Source of the DNA: Streptomyces sp. NRRL S-37
GTDB taxonomy: Bacteria; Actinomycetota; Actinomycetes; Streptomycetales; Streptomycetaceae
DNA length: 64,000 bases
Direction: 5' to 3'
Assembly (NCBI RefSeq): GCF_000721605.1
Contig: NZ_JOIZ01000003.1
Coordinates: forward strand, 62,001-126,000
Shown here piece by piece: positions 33,786-43,072 of the stretch (the stretch's first letter is position 1; each line of letters opens with the position of its first letter). Under the pieces are notes generated by a model. The model worked only from the letters and a program-made list of their open reading frames with translations, was not told the DNA's origin and searched no databases. The translations under genes and the position numbers were made by a program.

Positions 33786-35522
33786 TCAGTGGGAGTCCCG
33801 GGGGACGTCGTGTCCGCGGCTTCCGCGCAGGAAGCCGAAGTCGGCGCCCCGGTCGGCCTGTTCCACGTGCTGGGTGTAGAGCCAGGTGTAGCCGCCGGCG
33901 TACCGCTCGGCGGGCGGTGTCCACTCCTGTCGGCGCCACGCGAGTTCGGCGTCGTCCACGTCCAGGTCCAGGGTGCGGTTCGGGACGTCGAGGACGACGG
34001 GGTCCCCGTCGCGTACCAGGGCGAGCGGTCCGCCGACGGCGGCCTCGGGTGCCACGTGGAGGACCACCGTTCCGTAGCCGGTGCCGCTCATCCGGCCGTC
34101 GCAGACGCGCACCATGTCCGTGACGCCGGCCTTCAGCAGCTTGGCGGGCAGCGGGACGTTGGAGACCTCGGGCATGCCGGGATAGCCCTTCGGGCCGGCG
34201 TTGCGGATGACGATCACGGTGTTCTCGTCGACGTCGAGGTCCGGGTCGTCGGCGACCTCGTGGTACGCCTCCGGGGAGTCGAAGACGCGCGCGGGGCCGC
34301 GGTGCGTGAGCAGGTGCGGTGACGCGGCGGACTGCTTGATCACGGCGCCGTCGGGGCACAGGTTGCCGCGCAGCACGGCGATTCCGGTGCCGGCCGGCTG
34401 AAAGGGGGCGTCGAGGGGGGTGATGACGTCGGAGCCGACGCGTTCGGCGCCGCCGGTGTTCTCGGCGACGGTGCGCCCGGTGACCGTGACCGGCTCCCCG
34501 TGCAGCAGCCCTCCGCCGAGGAGTTCGGCCATGACGGCGGGCAGCCCGCCCGCGTAACAGAAGTCCTCCATCAGGTACGTGCCGCTGGGCATCAGGTTGA
34601 CCAGGGTCGGCACCGCGCGGACCAGGTCGTCGAAGTCCCGCAGGTCCAGTTCGACGCCGACGCGTCCGGCGAGGGCCGTGAGGTGGATGACGGCGTTGGT
34701 GGAGCCGCCGATGGCCGCGTTGACCCGGACGGCGTTCTCGAACGCCTCCCTGGTCAGGATCCGCGAGGGCCGCAGCTCCTCCTCCACCATCCCCACGATG
34801 CGCCGCCCGGCGGCCTGCGCGGTCTCCATCCGCCGGGAGTCGACGGCGGGCCACGCCGCCGAGCCCGGCAGCTGCATGCCGAGCGCCTCGGCCACGCAGG
34901 CCATCGTCGACGCCGTCCCCATCGTCATGCAGTGACCGTTGGAGCGGGCCATGCAGCCCTCGGCGAAGAAGCACTCCTCCTCGGTCATCCGGCCGGTCTT
35001 CAGGTCCTCCTCGAACTTCCACACATGGGTGCCGGAACCCACGTCCTGGCCGCGGTACTTGCCGTTCAGCATCGGCCCGCCGGTGACCATGACGGCGGGC
35101 AGGTCGACGCTGGCGGCACCCATGAGCATGGCGGGGGTCGTCTTGTCGCAGCCGGACAGCAGCACCACACCGTCGAGCGGGTTGGCCCGGATCAGCTCCT
35201 CGACCTCCATGGCCATGAGGTTGCGGTACAGCATGGCGGTGGGGCGCATCAGGGTCTCGCCGGTGGCCATGGTGGGGAACTGCAGCGGGAAGCCCCCCGC
35301 CTGCCACACGCCCCGCTCGACGGCCTCGGCGACGCGGGTCAGATGGGCGTTGCACGGGGCGAGTTCGGAGGCGCTGGTCGCGATGCCGATGACGGGACGT
35401 CCGTCGAACACCTCGTGCCCGAAGCCCTGGTTGCGCATCCAGGAGCGGTACAGCATCCCGCTGCGGCCCTGTGCGCCGAACCAGGCCTGGCTGCGGCGGT
35501 TCTTCCTCGGACCGTCGGTCAT
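33786..35522 (-). CDS. IlvD/Edd-family dehydratase, probable sugar-acid (pentonate) dehydratase
   Basis: The 578-residue protein starts at ATG 35522 behind GGGAGGG. Iron-sulfur cysteines are in LLSGCDKTTPA and FFAEGCMARSNGHC, and further family motifs are IGGSTNAVIHLTAL and DGRMSGTGYG. The length and GTHVWKF motif fit the L-arabonate/D-xylonate branch rather than dihydroxyacid dehydratase IlvD. It removes water from an aldonic acid to give a 2-keto-3-deoxy acid for the FAH-family partner. A FadR-type regulator is divergent, with an operator-like palindrome between. Confidence 0.87.
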   Translation of the reverse strand: MTDGPRKNRRSQAWFGAQGRSGMLYRSWMRNQGFGHEVFDGRPVIGIATSASELAPCNAHLTRVAEAVERGVWQAGGFPLQFPTMATGETLMRPTAMLYRNLMAMEVEELIRANPLDGVVLLSGCDKTTPAMLMGAASVDLPAVMVTGGPMLNGKYRGQDVGSGTHVWKFEEDLKTGRMTEEECFFAEGCMARSNGHCMTMGTASTMACVAEALGMQLPGSAAWPAVDSRRMETAQAAGRRIVGMVEEELRPSRILTREAFENAVRVNAAIGGSTNAVIHLTALAGRVGVELDLRDFDDLVRAVPTLVNLMPSGTYLMEDFCYAGGLPAVMAELLGGGLLHGEPVTVTGRTVAENTGGAERVGSDVITPLDAPFQPAGTGIAVLRGNLCPDGAVIKQSAASPHLLTHRGPARVFDSPEAYHEVADDPDLDVDENTVIVIRNAGPKGYPGMPEVSNVPLPAKLLKAGVTDMVRVCDGRMSGTGYGTVVLHVAPEAAVGGPLALVRDGDPVVLDVPNRTLDLDVDDAELAWRRQEWTPPAERYAGGYTWLYTQHVEQADRGADFGFLRGSRGHDVPRDSH

Positions 35523-35606
35523 GTGCGCCCTCCCGTGGCTCCGGCGTCGTCCGTGGCGTGCTGGGTCGCCTGCGGGCACGGGCCCGCAGGCCCTACCCTG
35601 GGAATC

Positions 35607-35621
35607 AATCATTAAATGATT
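35607..35621. promoter_or_regulatory. FadR/GntR-type operator
   Basis: AATCATTAAATGATT is a perfect 7-1-7 palindrome in an otherwise GC-rich divergent promoter region, 34 bases before the regulator's start and 84 before the dehydratase's. It is the obvious binding site for the adjacent regulator and could repress both directions. Confidence 0.75.
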
Positions 35622-35654
35622 CGATGAATGGCGTCCAGGGGGCGAGCGGAGATC

Positions 35655-36371
35655 ATGACGAAGTTCCCGACCATGCACCAGCGCGTGGTCGACGAGCTCG
35701 GCCGGCGCATCGTGGGCGGCGCGTGGGGGCCGGGGGACCCGCTGCCGGTCGAGGACGCGCTCGCGGCCGGGATCGGCGTCAGCCGCGGAGTGCTGCGGGA
35801 GGCGGTCAAGTCCCTGGTGGCCAAGGGGATGCTGCGGGTACGGCCGCGCACCGGTACCCGCGTGCTGCCCCCGGAGCAGTGGAACCACCTGGACCGCGAC
35901 GTCCTGCGCTGGAAACAGGCCGAGGACGCCGCGGCCCTGCTGCGCGACACGGGCGAACTGCGGCGGATCGTCGAGCCCGAGGCGGCCCGGCTCGCCGCCG
36001 AGCGGGCCGGCCCCGACGACGTACGCGTCCTGTACGAGGCCCTGGCCGCCATGGAGGCCGCGGCGGCGGCACCGGGCCGCGCCGGCTACGTCGAGGCCGA
36101 CATCGCCTTCCACCGGGCGCTGCTCGACGCCGGCGGCAACCGTCTCCTCGGCTCGCTGGGGCGCGCCGTCGACATCGCGCTGGAGCACAGCTTCGCCGTC
36201 AGCACCCGCACCCCGGGCGCGGTGGAGGCCTCGCTGCCGGGTCACCGCGCCGTCGTACGGGCCGTCGAGGCCCGCGATCCCGCGGCGGCAGCGGCCGCCG
36301 TCCTGGCCATCATCGAATCCGCCGAGCGGGAGATCGTCCGGTCACCCGCTCGGCCGGACGACACCGGCTGA
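35655..36371 (+). CDS. FadR-type GntR regulator
   Basis: The 238-residue protein has an N-terminal GntR winged helix (VVDELGRRIVGGAWGPGDPL, ending in PRTGTRVL) and a C-terminal helical FCD domain with metal-binding Asp/His positions in EADIAFHRALLDAGGN and SLPGHRAV. Regulators of this subgroup sense sugar acids such as gluconate or pentonates. ATG 35655 is used; it is divergent from the dehydratase operon that it most likely controls. Confidence 0.88.
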   Translation: MTKFPTMHQRVVDELGRRIVGGAWGPGDPLPVEDALAAGIGVSRGVLREAVKSLVAKGMLRVRPRTGTRVLPPEQWNHLDRDVLRWKQAEDAAALLRDTGELRRIVEPEAARLAAERAGPDDVRVLYEALAAMEAAAAAPGRAGYVEADIAFHRALLDAGGNRLLGSLGRAVDIALEHSFAVSTRTPGAVEASLPGHRAVVRAVEARDPAAAAAAVLAIIESAEREIVRSPARPDDTG

Positions 36372-36475
36372 CCCGGCACGTCCCACGAGAACGGTCACCC
36401 GGAGCCGGAGCACGCGATCCGCCGGTCCGGATCACCGCGACGACGGGGGCTCCCCAGGGGCCCCGCCCGCCTCCC

Positions 36476-36502
36476 ACGGGTGCGCGCCGAGGCCGCACCC
36501 GT
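36476..36502. terminator. Hairpin between convergent genes
   Basis: ACGGGTGCG (36476-36484) pairs perfectly with CGCACCCGT (36494-36502) around a 9-base loop, in the 158-base gap between the FadR-type gene and the MFS gene on the opposite strand. Confidence 0.75.
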
Positions 36503-36529
36503 ACGGTGCCGAGGTGAGCGGTTTTGGGG

Positions 36530-37738
36530 TCACGCGGATGCCCGTGACGCGCTCGGCGAGGGCGAACGGGGTGCCCAGCCGACCCACCGTGAGCACACCG
36601 CCACCAGGACCGCGGACGCCGCGACCACCGCCATGCCGGTGGTCAGACCGGCCTGGCCGGCGACGAAACCGATCAGGGCCGGGCCCGCCAGCAGGCCGGT
36701 GGTGCCCATGGCGGCGACCAGGGCGAGGGCGCCCGGCCCCTGTGCGGCGGCGGCGACGTAGAGACAGGGGGTCACCGTCGCCATGCCCAGGCCGACACAG
36801 GCGAAGCCGACGAGCGCGGGCCAGGTGCCGCCGGCCAGCAGGGCGAGGGCGAGACCGGTGCCGGCCATCGTGCTGCCCACCCGCACCATGCGCGGGTCAC
36901 CGAAGCGGTTGCGCCAGCCGTCGCCCAGGAGACGGGCCACCACCATCATCACCGACACGACGGCGATGCCCAGCGGCGCCAGCCGGCCCGACGCGCCGGT
37001 CTCCTCCGTCAGATAGAGCGCCGACCAGTCGTTCATGGCCCCCTCGACGACCGTGCCGAACACCATGGCGCAGCCCAGGACGAGAGCCGTGCGCGAGGCA
37101 CCCGTCAGATTCCTGAGCCCCTTCTTCTCCTCGCCCGGCTGCCCGTCCTCCACGGCGTCCGGGGCGGCCGGCGCGTCGGCGAGCACCCGGGGCCTGGAGG
37201 CGGCCAGCAGCAGGACCCCCAGCCCCGCCGCCACCGCGAAGTGCGCGGTCACCGAGTGCGTCACGGTGTTCACCCCGGAGGCCAGCAGCGCGCCCCCGAG
37301 CGACCCTCCGCTGAACGTGGCGTGCAACTGGGCCATCGCGGCCCGCCCGTAGTGGGCCTCCAGGGCGGCGCCCTGCGCGTTCATGGCGACGTTCAGACAG
37401 CCGACGGCGACGCCGTCGGCCAGGATCACCAGCAGGGCGAGGGGGTAGCTGCCCGCCGCGGCCAGCACGGGCAGCACCGCCGCCAGCCCCAGCGCGGACC
37501 ACAGCGCGAGCCGCCGCGCCCCCAGCCGTCGCATCAGCGGCGCGACCAGCGGGAAGGACACCGCCGCCCCGACCCCGGCGGCCATCAGCAGCAGCCCCAC
37601 TTCCGTCCCGCCCAGGTCGAAGCGGTCCTTGAGCGCGGGCAGCCGGGACGCCCAGGTGGCGTACTGGAAGCCGAGGAAGAAGAACAGGGTGGAGATGGCC
37701 AGTTGGTCACGGCGGAAATCGCCGAGGGTGGGCAGCAT
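36530..37738 (-). CDS. MFS transporter (12-TM), probable product exporter
   Basis: The 402-residue protein has 12 hydrophobic segments and a variant of the FucP/inner-membrane YbjJ-like MFS subgroup (FFFLGFQYATWASRLPALKDRF at the start; VGCLNVAMNAQGAALE in mid-protein). ATG 37738 lies five bases after the stop of the PLP-GNAT gene, so it is the last gene of the four-gene operon. Its position suggests export of the operon's small-molecule product. The substrate is unknown. Confidence 0.85.
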   Translation of the reverse strand: MLPTLGDFRRDQLAISTLFFFLGFQYATWASRLPALKDRFDLGGTEVGLLLMAAGVGAAVSFPLVAPLMRRLGARRLALWSALGLAAVLPVLAAAGSYPLALLVILADGVAVGCLNVAMNAQGAALEAHYGRAAMAQLHATFSGGSLGGALLASGVNTVTHSVTAHFAVAAGLGVLLLAASRPRVLADAPAAPDAVEDGQPGEEKKGLRNLTGASRTALVLGCAMVFGTVVEGAMNDWSALYLTEETGASGRLAPLGIAVVSVMMVVARLLGDGWRNRFGDPRMVRVGSTMAGTGLALALLAGGTWPALVGFACVGLGMATVTPCLYVAAAAQGPGALALVAAMGTTGLLAGPALIGFVAGQAGLTTGMAVVAASAVLVAVCSRWVGWAPRSPSPSASRASA

Positions 37739-37743
37739 GGGCG

Positions 37744-39441
37744 TCAGGACCTCTCTTCCGGGCCGCCGGAGCGGTCGTACTGGACCGGGCGGGACATGTA
37801 GACGGCGCCGTCGCCGTACTCGCCGTGGAGCTCGACCGCCGGCTCGGGCAGGAAGCCGTGCCCGGCCCAGAAGCCGCCCGTGCCGCCGACGGCGACCAGG
37901 GAGATCCGTTCGAAGGACGAGCGCGCGGCGGTGTCCGTGAGCCGCCGCAGCAGTCTGCTGCCCAGCCCCCTGCCGCGCAGATCGTCCGCGATCACGAGGT
38001 CGTGCAGATGCAGATTGCGGGAGTCGTACGCCCGCTCCTCCGGCCGGGTCAGGTCCGGGTACCGGTACCGCGGGTAGGGCAGGGCCAGGAGGTAGCCGGC
38101 GATCCGGTCGCCGGCCTCCAGGACGAAGCACGTCCGCGGGGAGATCCGGCCCCGGGACCGCAGCGCCGCCACGCCCTCGGACAGCGAGGCCGACGCGTAC
38201 ACCTCGGCCTCCAGGGCGGCGATCCGCGGCCAGTCGTCCTCCACGATCGGGCGGACGCGCACGTCCGGTCCGTCACCGCCCACACAGACGCGGGGGAGCG
38301 GGTCGAAGCCGTTGAAGCCCTCGGTCGTGTAGCTGGCGGCGTACGCGCCGGCGGACAGCACCCACACCGGGTCGCCCGACGCGACCGCCCTCGGCACCCG
38401 CACCCGGGGGTGCTCGTGGGCGTAGGCGTCGTCGCTGTCGCAGGTGGGGCCCGCGACCACGACCGGCACCAGGTCGGCGCCGGCCGGGTCCTCGTGGGAC
38501 GGGAAGACGAGCGGGTGGCGCACCTCGTCCATCTCGTACAGGCCGTTGAACTTGCCGCAGCTCAGATACAGCCAGTGCTCGCGCTCCCCGTCCGGCCCGC
38601 GACGGGACGTCAGCCGGGCGACGTGCGCCCTGATCGCGCCGTGGTCGGCCACCAGATGGCGCCCCGGTTCGACGACGAAGTCCAGCGGCCCGGGCGACAG
38701 CTCCCTCAGCCGCTCCATGCCCTCCCGGAACACGGCGAAGATCTTGTCCAGCGGAGGATCGAGCCGCTCACCCCGGCGGTCGGCGTAGCCGAGCGCCGGC
38801 AGACCGCCGCCGAGGTTGACGTGGTCCGGCACGATCCCGCGGCCGTGCAGGGCCGTGAGCACGTCGGCGAGGGCCGTGAAGGCCTGCTGCCACGCCTCGG
38901 CGGTCATCTGCTGCGACCCGACGTGCACCGAGAGACCGGCGGGGACGAGACCCGCCTCCCGCGCCGCCTCCAGCACCCGTACGGCGTCGTCCGCCGAGCA
39001 CCCGAACTTCCGGCTCAGCCCCCACAGCGCGCCCTCGCCGCTGGTCGCCAGCCGGCAGAACACCCGCGACCCCGGCGCGTGTCCGGCCAGCGCCGCCACG
39101 TCCTCCACGCTGTCCGTGGCGAAGTCGCGGACGCCCAGCCGGTACGCCCGGGCGATGTTCCGGTCGGACTTCACGGTGTTGCCGTAGTGGACCCGGTGCA
39201 CGGGCACGCCCGTCGCCAGCGCCCGGGAGATCTCCCGGGGGCTCGCCGCGTCGAAACCGGCGCCACTGCGCGCCAGCAGGTCCAGGACCTCCGCCACGGG
39301 ACACGCCTTCATCGCGAACCGCACGTCCACACCGGGCAGTTCCGCGGTCAGCGTGTCGTACCGGCCGGCGATGCCGTCCAGGTCGTAGACGAGCGCGTCC
39401 TCGGTGGCGGCCGCGAGGGCGGCGCGCAGGGCCGCGGTCAC
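37744..39441 (-). CDS. PLP-dependent decarboxylase fused to GNAT acetyltransferase
   Basis: The 565-residue protein has two enzymes. Residues 1-390 are a fold-type III ornithine/diaminopimelate-type decarboxylase with PLP lysine RFAMKACP (Lys45), HVGSQQM, NLGGGLPALGY, VEPGRHLV and the catalytic cysteine in GPTCDSDD (Cys334). Residues about 394-560 are a GNAT domain with LRGRGLGSRLLRRL. A likely scheme is decarboxylation of an amino acid followed by acetylation of the amine, which would avoid release of a free amine. GTG 39441 overlaps the upstream stop (GTGA). I do not know a characterised protein with this fusion. Confidence 0.85.
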   Translation of the reverse strand: MTAALRAALAAATEDALVYDLDGIAGRYDTLTAELPGVDVRFAMKACPVAEVLDLLARSGAGFDAASPREISRALATGVPVHRVHYGNTVKSDRNIARAYRLGVRDFATDSVEDVAALAGHAPGSRVFCRLATSGEGALWGLSRKFGCSADDAVRVLEAAREAGLVPAGLSVHVGSQQMTAEAWQQAFTALADVLTALHGRGIVPDHVNLGGGLPALGYADRRGERLDPPLDKIFAVFREGMERLRELSPGPLDFVVEPGRHLVADHGAIRAHVARLTSRRGPDGEREHWLYLSCGKFNGLYEMDEVRHPLVFPSHEDPAGADLVPVVVAGPTCDSDDAYAHEHPRVRVPRAVASGDPVWVLSAGAYAASYTTEGFNGFDPLPRVCVGGDGPDVRVRPIVEDDWPRIAALEAEVYASASLSEGVAALRSRGRISPRTCFVLEAGDRIAGYLLALPYPRYRYPDLTRPEERAYDSRNLHLHDLVIADDLRGRGLGSRLLRRLTDTAARSSFERISLVAVGGTGGFWAGHGFLPEPAVELHGEYGDGAVYMSRPVQYDRSGGPEERS

Positions 39442-40736
39442 CGGAGAGCGCCCCGGCTCGCCTGCACGAGGGCCTCCCAGGCGCCGATCAGCGTCACGAA
39501 GTCCTCGGTGTCCCGCGCGGCCTCGTCCAGCAGCCGCTCCCGGTCCGCCGTCATGCCGCGCGCGAACTCGGCGTACTTCCCGCCGAGCCGTCCGTACGCC
39601 GCCGCGACCGTGTCCAGCCGCCGCTCGTTCTCCGTACGGTCCAGCCGTACGCTCTCGGCGAGGAACGCCGCGAACGGCGCCGGATCCAGCCGTCCGCTCC
39701 CGTCCAGCAGCGTGTCGCCCGCGTCGGCCATCCGCTCGTAGACGTAGTGCAGGTACAGCATCGACAGCAGGAACTTCACGAACCGCGTCTGGTACGCCAG
39801 GAAACCGGCGTGGGTACGCCGCTCCCCGGTGTAGTAGTTCTCGATGTGCCGGTTGTGCAGGACACCGGGGAGGGCGGCGTCGTACACGGCGTGGATGAGG
39901 AAGTAGTCGCTGCCGATCGTGTCGGTGGCGGGCGGCAGCGGCAGCCGCTCGTACACGTCCCGGTCGAACGCGATGTTGGACATGTCGACGCGCATCGGGT
40001 CGACCAGCGTCAGCGTGGAGCGGTCGCCGGTGAAGGGCAGCATCCCCGCGCCCTTGAACGACTCCTCGACCAGCTCCCGCCGCTGCTCGGCCGACCAGTG
40101 GCCGGGCGCCCACAGGCCCACGACCTCGTCGTACACCTCCTTGTCGAGCTCCCGGATGCCGCCGATGTCGACGGAGAGCTCCCCGATGAAGGAGGCGCCC
40201 ACCATCGACACGGGCCGGTGCGCGATCGCGGGGTCGAGCGTCACCTCCGACACACCGTCGGCCGCGTCGGCCGCCGGCTTGCCCAGGGAGGTCAGCTCGT
40301 GGTGGATGGGGTAGACGGGCTCGCCGTCGAAGACCTGGTAGCTGCAGTCGGAGTCACGCCGGTGCAGCGAACGGCAGCCCAGCGCCGCCGCGAGCAGGAA
40401 CGCCCGGTTGGTGCAGGCGCCGTACGAGAGCGCGTCGGGGAGCATCAGGTCGAGGACCAGCTCCGGCTCGGGGAGTCCGGCCCGGTCGACGGCGCGCCGC
40501 AGGAAGTCCCGCTGGGCCGCCTCGTCGAGGTGGTGCACGACGACGCCCGGCGCCCCGGGGAGCGCGGCGACCGCGCGGGTGTGGGACGCGCGGGTCGGTT
40601 CGTCGGCGGAGTCGAGGATCAGCAGGTGCACTTCGACGTCGAAGTTCCGTGCGGCGTACGCGGCTTCGACGCCGATGCCGGTGATGGCGGCGGAGCACTC
40701 CCGGTTGGTCGGCAGGCTCAGGCATATCCGGTCCAT
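39438..40736 (-). CDS. DUF6271-type protein, glycosyltransferase-like
   Basis: The 432-residue protein begins MDRICLSLPTNRECSAAI, with an alternating strand-helix start like GT-A glycosyltransferases and a DxD-like HRRDSDC near residue 125. The C-terminal third is helical. I place it in the uncharacterised DUF6271 family found in actinobacterial biosynthetic clusters. ATG 40736 has GGGGAA at good spacing; an upstream ATG at 40754 overlaps the dioxygenase stop (ATGA) and is also possible. The function is unknown; transfer of a sugar or an aminoacyl-like group is a guess. Confidence 0.7.
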   Translation of the reverse strand: MDRICLSLPTNRECSAAITGIGVEAAYAARNFDVEVHLLILDSADEPTRASHTRAVAALPGAPGVVVHHLDEAAQRDFLRRAVDRAGLPEPELVLDLMLPDALSYGACTNRAFLLAAALGCRSLHRRDSDCSYQVFDGEPVYPIHHELTSLGKPAADAADGVSEVTLDPAIAHRPVSMVGASFIGELSVDIGGIRELDKEVYDEVVGLWAPGHWSAEQRRELVEESFKGAGMLPFTGDRSTLTLVDPMRVDMSNIAFDRDVYERLPLPPATDTIGSDYFLIHAVYDAALPGVLHNRHIENYYTGERRTHAGFLAYQTRFVKFLLSMLYLHYVYERMADAGDTLLDGSGRLDPAPFAAFLAESVRLDRTENERRLDTVAAAYGRLGGKYAEFARGMTADRERLLDEAARDTEDFVTLIGAWEALVQASRGALR

Positions 40737-40750
40737 GTCGGTTCCCCGTC

Positions 40751-41776
40751 TCATCGTGTCCGCTCGTGCCAGGCGTCGAGGCCCAGCAATCTGCGCCCCA
40801 GCTCGTCGAGTTCGGCCGGGCCGTAGCGCAGCGACTCGTGCTTGACGGCGTCGCCGAGCAGGGTCCCGTTCCACTCCGGGGTGCTGAGCGTGCGCCAGGA
40901 CTCCACCCGGGAGCGGCGCAGCTCCTCGTGCTCCTCCAGCGCCGGCATCATCGACAGGTACTGCACCGCGCGCACCCCGTCGGCCGAGGTGTTGGGCGCC
41001 ACCCCGTGCGCCAGCATCCCGTTGAAGATCAGCAGGTCACCGGCCTTGAGCCGGGGCCGTACGACCGGGAACTCGGCGCGGTCGGCACCGGGGCGGATGG
41101 GGTCCCGGCCGGCGGGCTGTGCGACCTTCCACTCCTCGAACCGGCGGAAGAGTTCCGGGGAGCACTGGAAGCCGCCCTCGTCCGGCTGTGTGTCGGTGAG
41201 CGCGATGATGCCCTGCACCCGCTGCGGCGGCACGCTCGCCGTGGTGTCCACGTCCCAGTGCAGCTCGATGTCGAACCCCTCGTCCGTGGGGTCGATGAGG
41301 GAACGCGAACGGTTCTTGATGTTGGGCGGGTTGAGGTTGAGCCGGTCCAGGGTGACCCACAGCTCCTCGCAGTCCCACACGTCCACGAACGCGTCGTAGA
41401 CCCGCTGCGCCTGCCGGCTGTCCCAGATGAGCTGGTGCTGGTACGCCTCGACGAAGCCGTAGACGTACAGGTCCCGGTCGAGGTCCGAGCGGAAGGCGCG
41501 CTCCTCGTACCAGGTCTCGGGGCGCTGCGGGTCCAGGCCCTGGAAGTCCCAGGCGAACTCCAGCAGCAGCTTGGCCGCGTCGGGGGAGATCGCCTCCGGC
41601 ACCACGACGTAGCCGTGGTTCTGCCAGGACGCGAACTGCTCCTCGGTCAGCACCCGCAGCGGCAGGTCCTTGGTCAGGTGCCGCAGCTGCGTTTCGGCGA
41701 GGTAGGTCTCGCCGTCGGCGCTGAAGTAGGGGCGCTCGGAGGCGGCGCGGTGGAGAAAGCGGTGGTGCGTCGTCAT
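40751..41776 (-). CDS. Phytanoyl-CoA dioxygenase-family Fe(II)/2-oxoglutarate oxygenase
   Basis: The 341-residue enzyme has the facial triad HWD (in IELHWDVD) and the distal histidine in MLAHGVAPN, with the 2-oxoglutarate arginine in GVRAVQYLS. It probably hydroxylates an amino acid or small molecule in the cytoplasm. ATG 41776 has GGAG at seven bases. It is the first gene of the operon, with a promoter and a dre-like site about 210-240 bases upstream. Secondary-metabolite PhyH enzymes often act on free or carrier-bound amino acids, so a role in the same pathway as the PLP decarboxylase is likely. Confidence 0.88.
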   Translation of the reverse strand: MTTHHRFLHRAASERPYFSADGETYLAETQLRHLTKDLPLRVLTEEQFASWQNHGYVVVPEAISPDAAKLLLEFAWDFQGLDPQRPETWYEERAFRSDLDRDLYVYGFVEAYQHQLIWDSRQAQRVYDAFVDVWDCEELWVTLDRLNLNPPNIKNRSRSLIDPTDEGFDIELHWDVDTTASVPPQRVQGIIALTDTQPDEGGFQCSPELFRRFEEWKVAQPAGRDPIRPGADRAEFPVVRPRLKAGDLLIFNGMLAHGVAPNTSADGVRAVQYLSMMPALEEHEELRRSRVESWRTLSTPEWNGTLLGDAVKHESLRYGPAELDELGRRLLGLDAWHERTR

Positions 41777-41988
41777 GCGGTACTCCGGAGATCGGGATCA
41801 CTCACGGCATGCGGACGGGAGGGCGGGAGGAGTCGGTGCGGGGCCGGTGCCACGACGGTCCGGCACACCCCTCACGGGCGTCGGCACGAGGGCCGGCCGG
41901 ACAGGGCGGGCGGCGTCCCGGGCCACCCGCGTGACATCGATGTCGCCCGGGGTGCCGAACGTGCGGCCGCCCGGTGCGGACCACTGGG

Positions 41989-42018
41989 ATATTGGACTGG
42001 ACCATTGGGCCGTGTCAA
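41989..42018 (-). promoter_or_regulatory. Promoter of the dioxygenase operon with embedded dre-like site
   Basis: On the minus strand TTGACA (42018-42013) and CAATAT (41994-41989) are 18 bases apart. Between and across them lies ATTGGACTGGACCATT (41991-42006), which matches the DasR site ACTGGTCTAGACCACT at 12 of 16 positions. The leader to the start codon is about 200 bases and shows no gene. Confidence 0.6.
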
Positions 42019-42086
42019 GGAACGCCCTTTCGGCGCGGCGGCCCAACTCCCCCCACGAAAAACCGCTTTGGAGGTGAACCGCCCGG

Positions 42087-42851
42087 TCAGGGCCCCGGAC
42101 GGGTCAGCGTCGCCGTGAACTTGTAGCGCGAGCCCCGGTACACCGAGCGGACCCACTCGACCGGCGTTCCCGTCTCGTCCCGCGAGTGGCGGGACAGCAG
42201 CAGCATCGGCAGGCCCACGTCCGTGGCGAGCAGCCCCGCCTCCCGCGGTGTCGCGGGGCAGGTCTCGATGGTCTCGTCGGCCTCCGCCGGCCGCACCCCG
42301 TACACCTCGGCGAGGGTGGTGTAGAGCGAGGTGCAGCGGGACAGGTTCCGGCGCAGCCGGGGGAAGCGCCGGTCGGACAGGTGGGTCGCCTCGATCGCCA
42401 TGGGCTCCCCGCCGGCCAGCCGCAGCCGCTCGATGCGCAGCACCCTGTCGCCCGGGTCCACCTCCAGCAGGGCCGCCAGCTCCGCGTCGGCGGCGACGTA
42501 CCCGATGTCCAGCATCTGGGAGGTGGGGCTGAGTCCTTGCGCCCGCATGTCCTCGGTGTACGAGGTGAGCTGGAGCGTCCGGTAGACCTTCGGGCGGGCG
42601 ACGAACGTGCCCTTGCCCTGGATCCGGTCGAGCCGGCCCTCGCTGACCAGCTCCTGCAGGGCCTTGCGGACCGTGGTGCGGGAGGTGCGGAACTCGACGG
42701 CGAGCAGGCGCTCGGCCGGCATCGGGGCGCCCGGGGCGCGCTCGTCGGTCATCTGCAGGAGCCGCTGCTTGATGCGGTAGTACTTCGGTACGCGCCCGAT
42801 ACGGCCCGGCGCCCCCGTGTCGGCCTGGGCGCTGCTGACGTCCGTGCTCAT
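42087..42851 (-). CDS. dasR: DasR-like GntR/HutC regulator
   Basis: The 254-residue protein has a GntR winged helix ([20 protein letters not shown]) and a UTRA effector domain (residues about 95-245). Stretches such as [25 protein letters not shown] and [22 protein letters not shown] strongly recall DasR, which senses glucosamine-6-phosphate and controls chitin use and antibiotic production. It is divergent from a DasABC-like transporter and its own GH3 gene, exactly the das layout. By recollection it differs from S. coelicolor DasR at many positions, so it could be a paralogue rather than the orthologue. Confidence 0.75.
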   Translation of the reverse strand: MSTDVSSAQADTGAPGRIGRVPKYYRIKQRLLQMTDERAPGAPMPAERLLAVEFRTSRTTVRKALQELVSEGRLDRIQGKGTFVARPKVYRTLQLTSYTEDMRAQGLSPTSQMLDIGYVAADAELAALLEVDPGDRVLRIERLRLAGGEPMAIEATHLSDRRFPRLRRNLSRCTSLYTTLAEVYGVRPAEADETIETCPATPREAGLLATDVGLPMLLLSRHSRDETGTPVEWVRSVYRGSRYKFTATLTRPGP

Positions 42852-42974
42852 GACCTGCCTTCCGGCTGCGGTGTCCGGCGCGCGGACGGCAGGTGCCGAC
42901 CGCGGTGCACGTCGGCGGACGGCCTGGTTCGGCGCCGCACGCTCGGCGACCCCGTTATAACCGTGCGTTCTCGC

Positions 42975-42990
42975 TTTGGTCTAGTCCAAG
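42975..42990. promoter_or_regulatory. dre-like site 1
   Basis: TTTGGTCTAGTCCAAG matches 11 of 16 positions of the DasR element and is itself a near-perfect dyad around CTAG. It lies 124 bases upstream of the regulator start. Confidence 0.65.
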
Positions 42991-43072
42991 AATCAACACG
43001 TCCCTCTTTGGGCGGAGTTCTGCGCCCTGCCAGGGGCGTCGAAGCCGTTATCCAGGCGTGAGTTCACGACCC

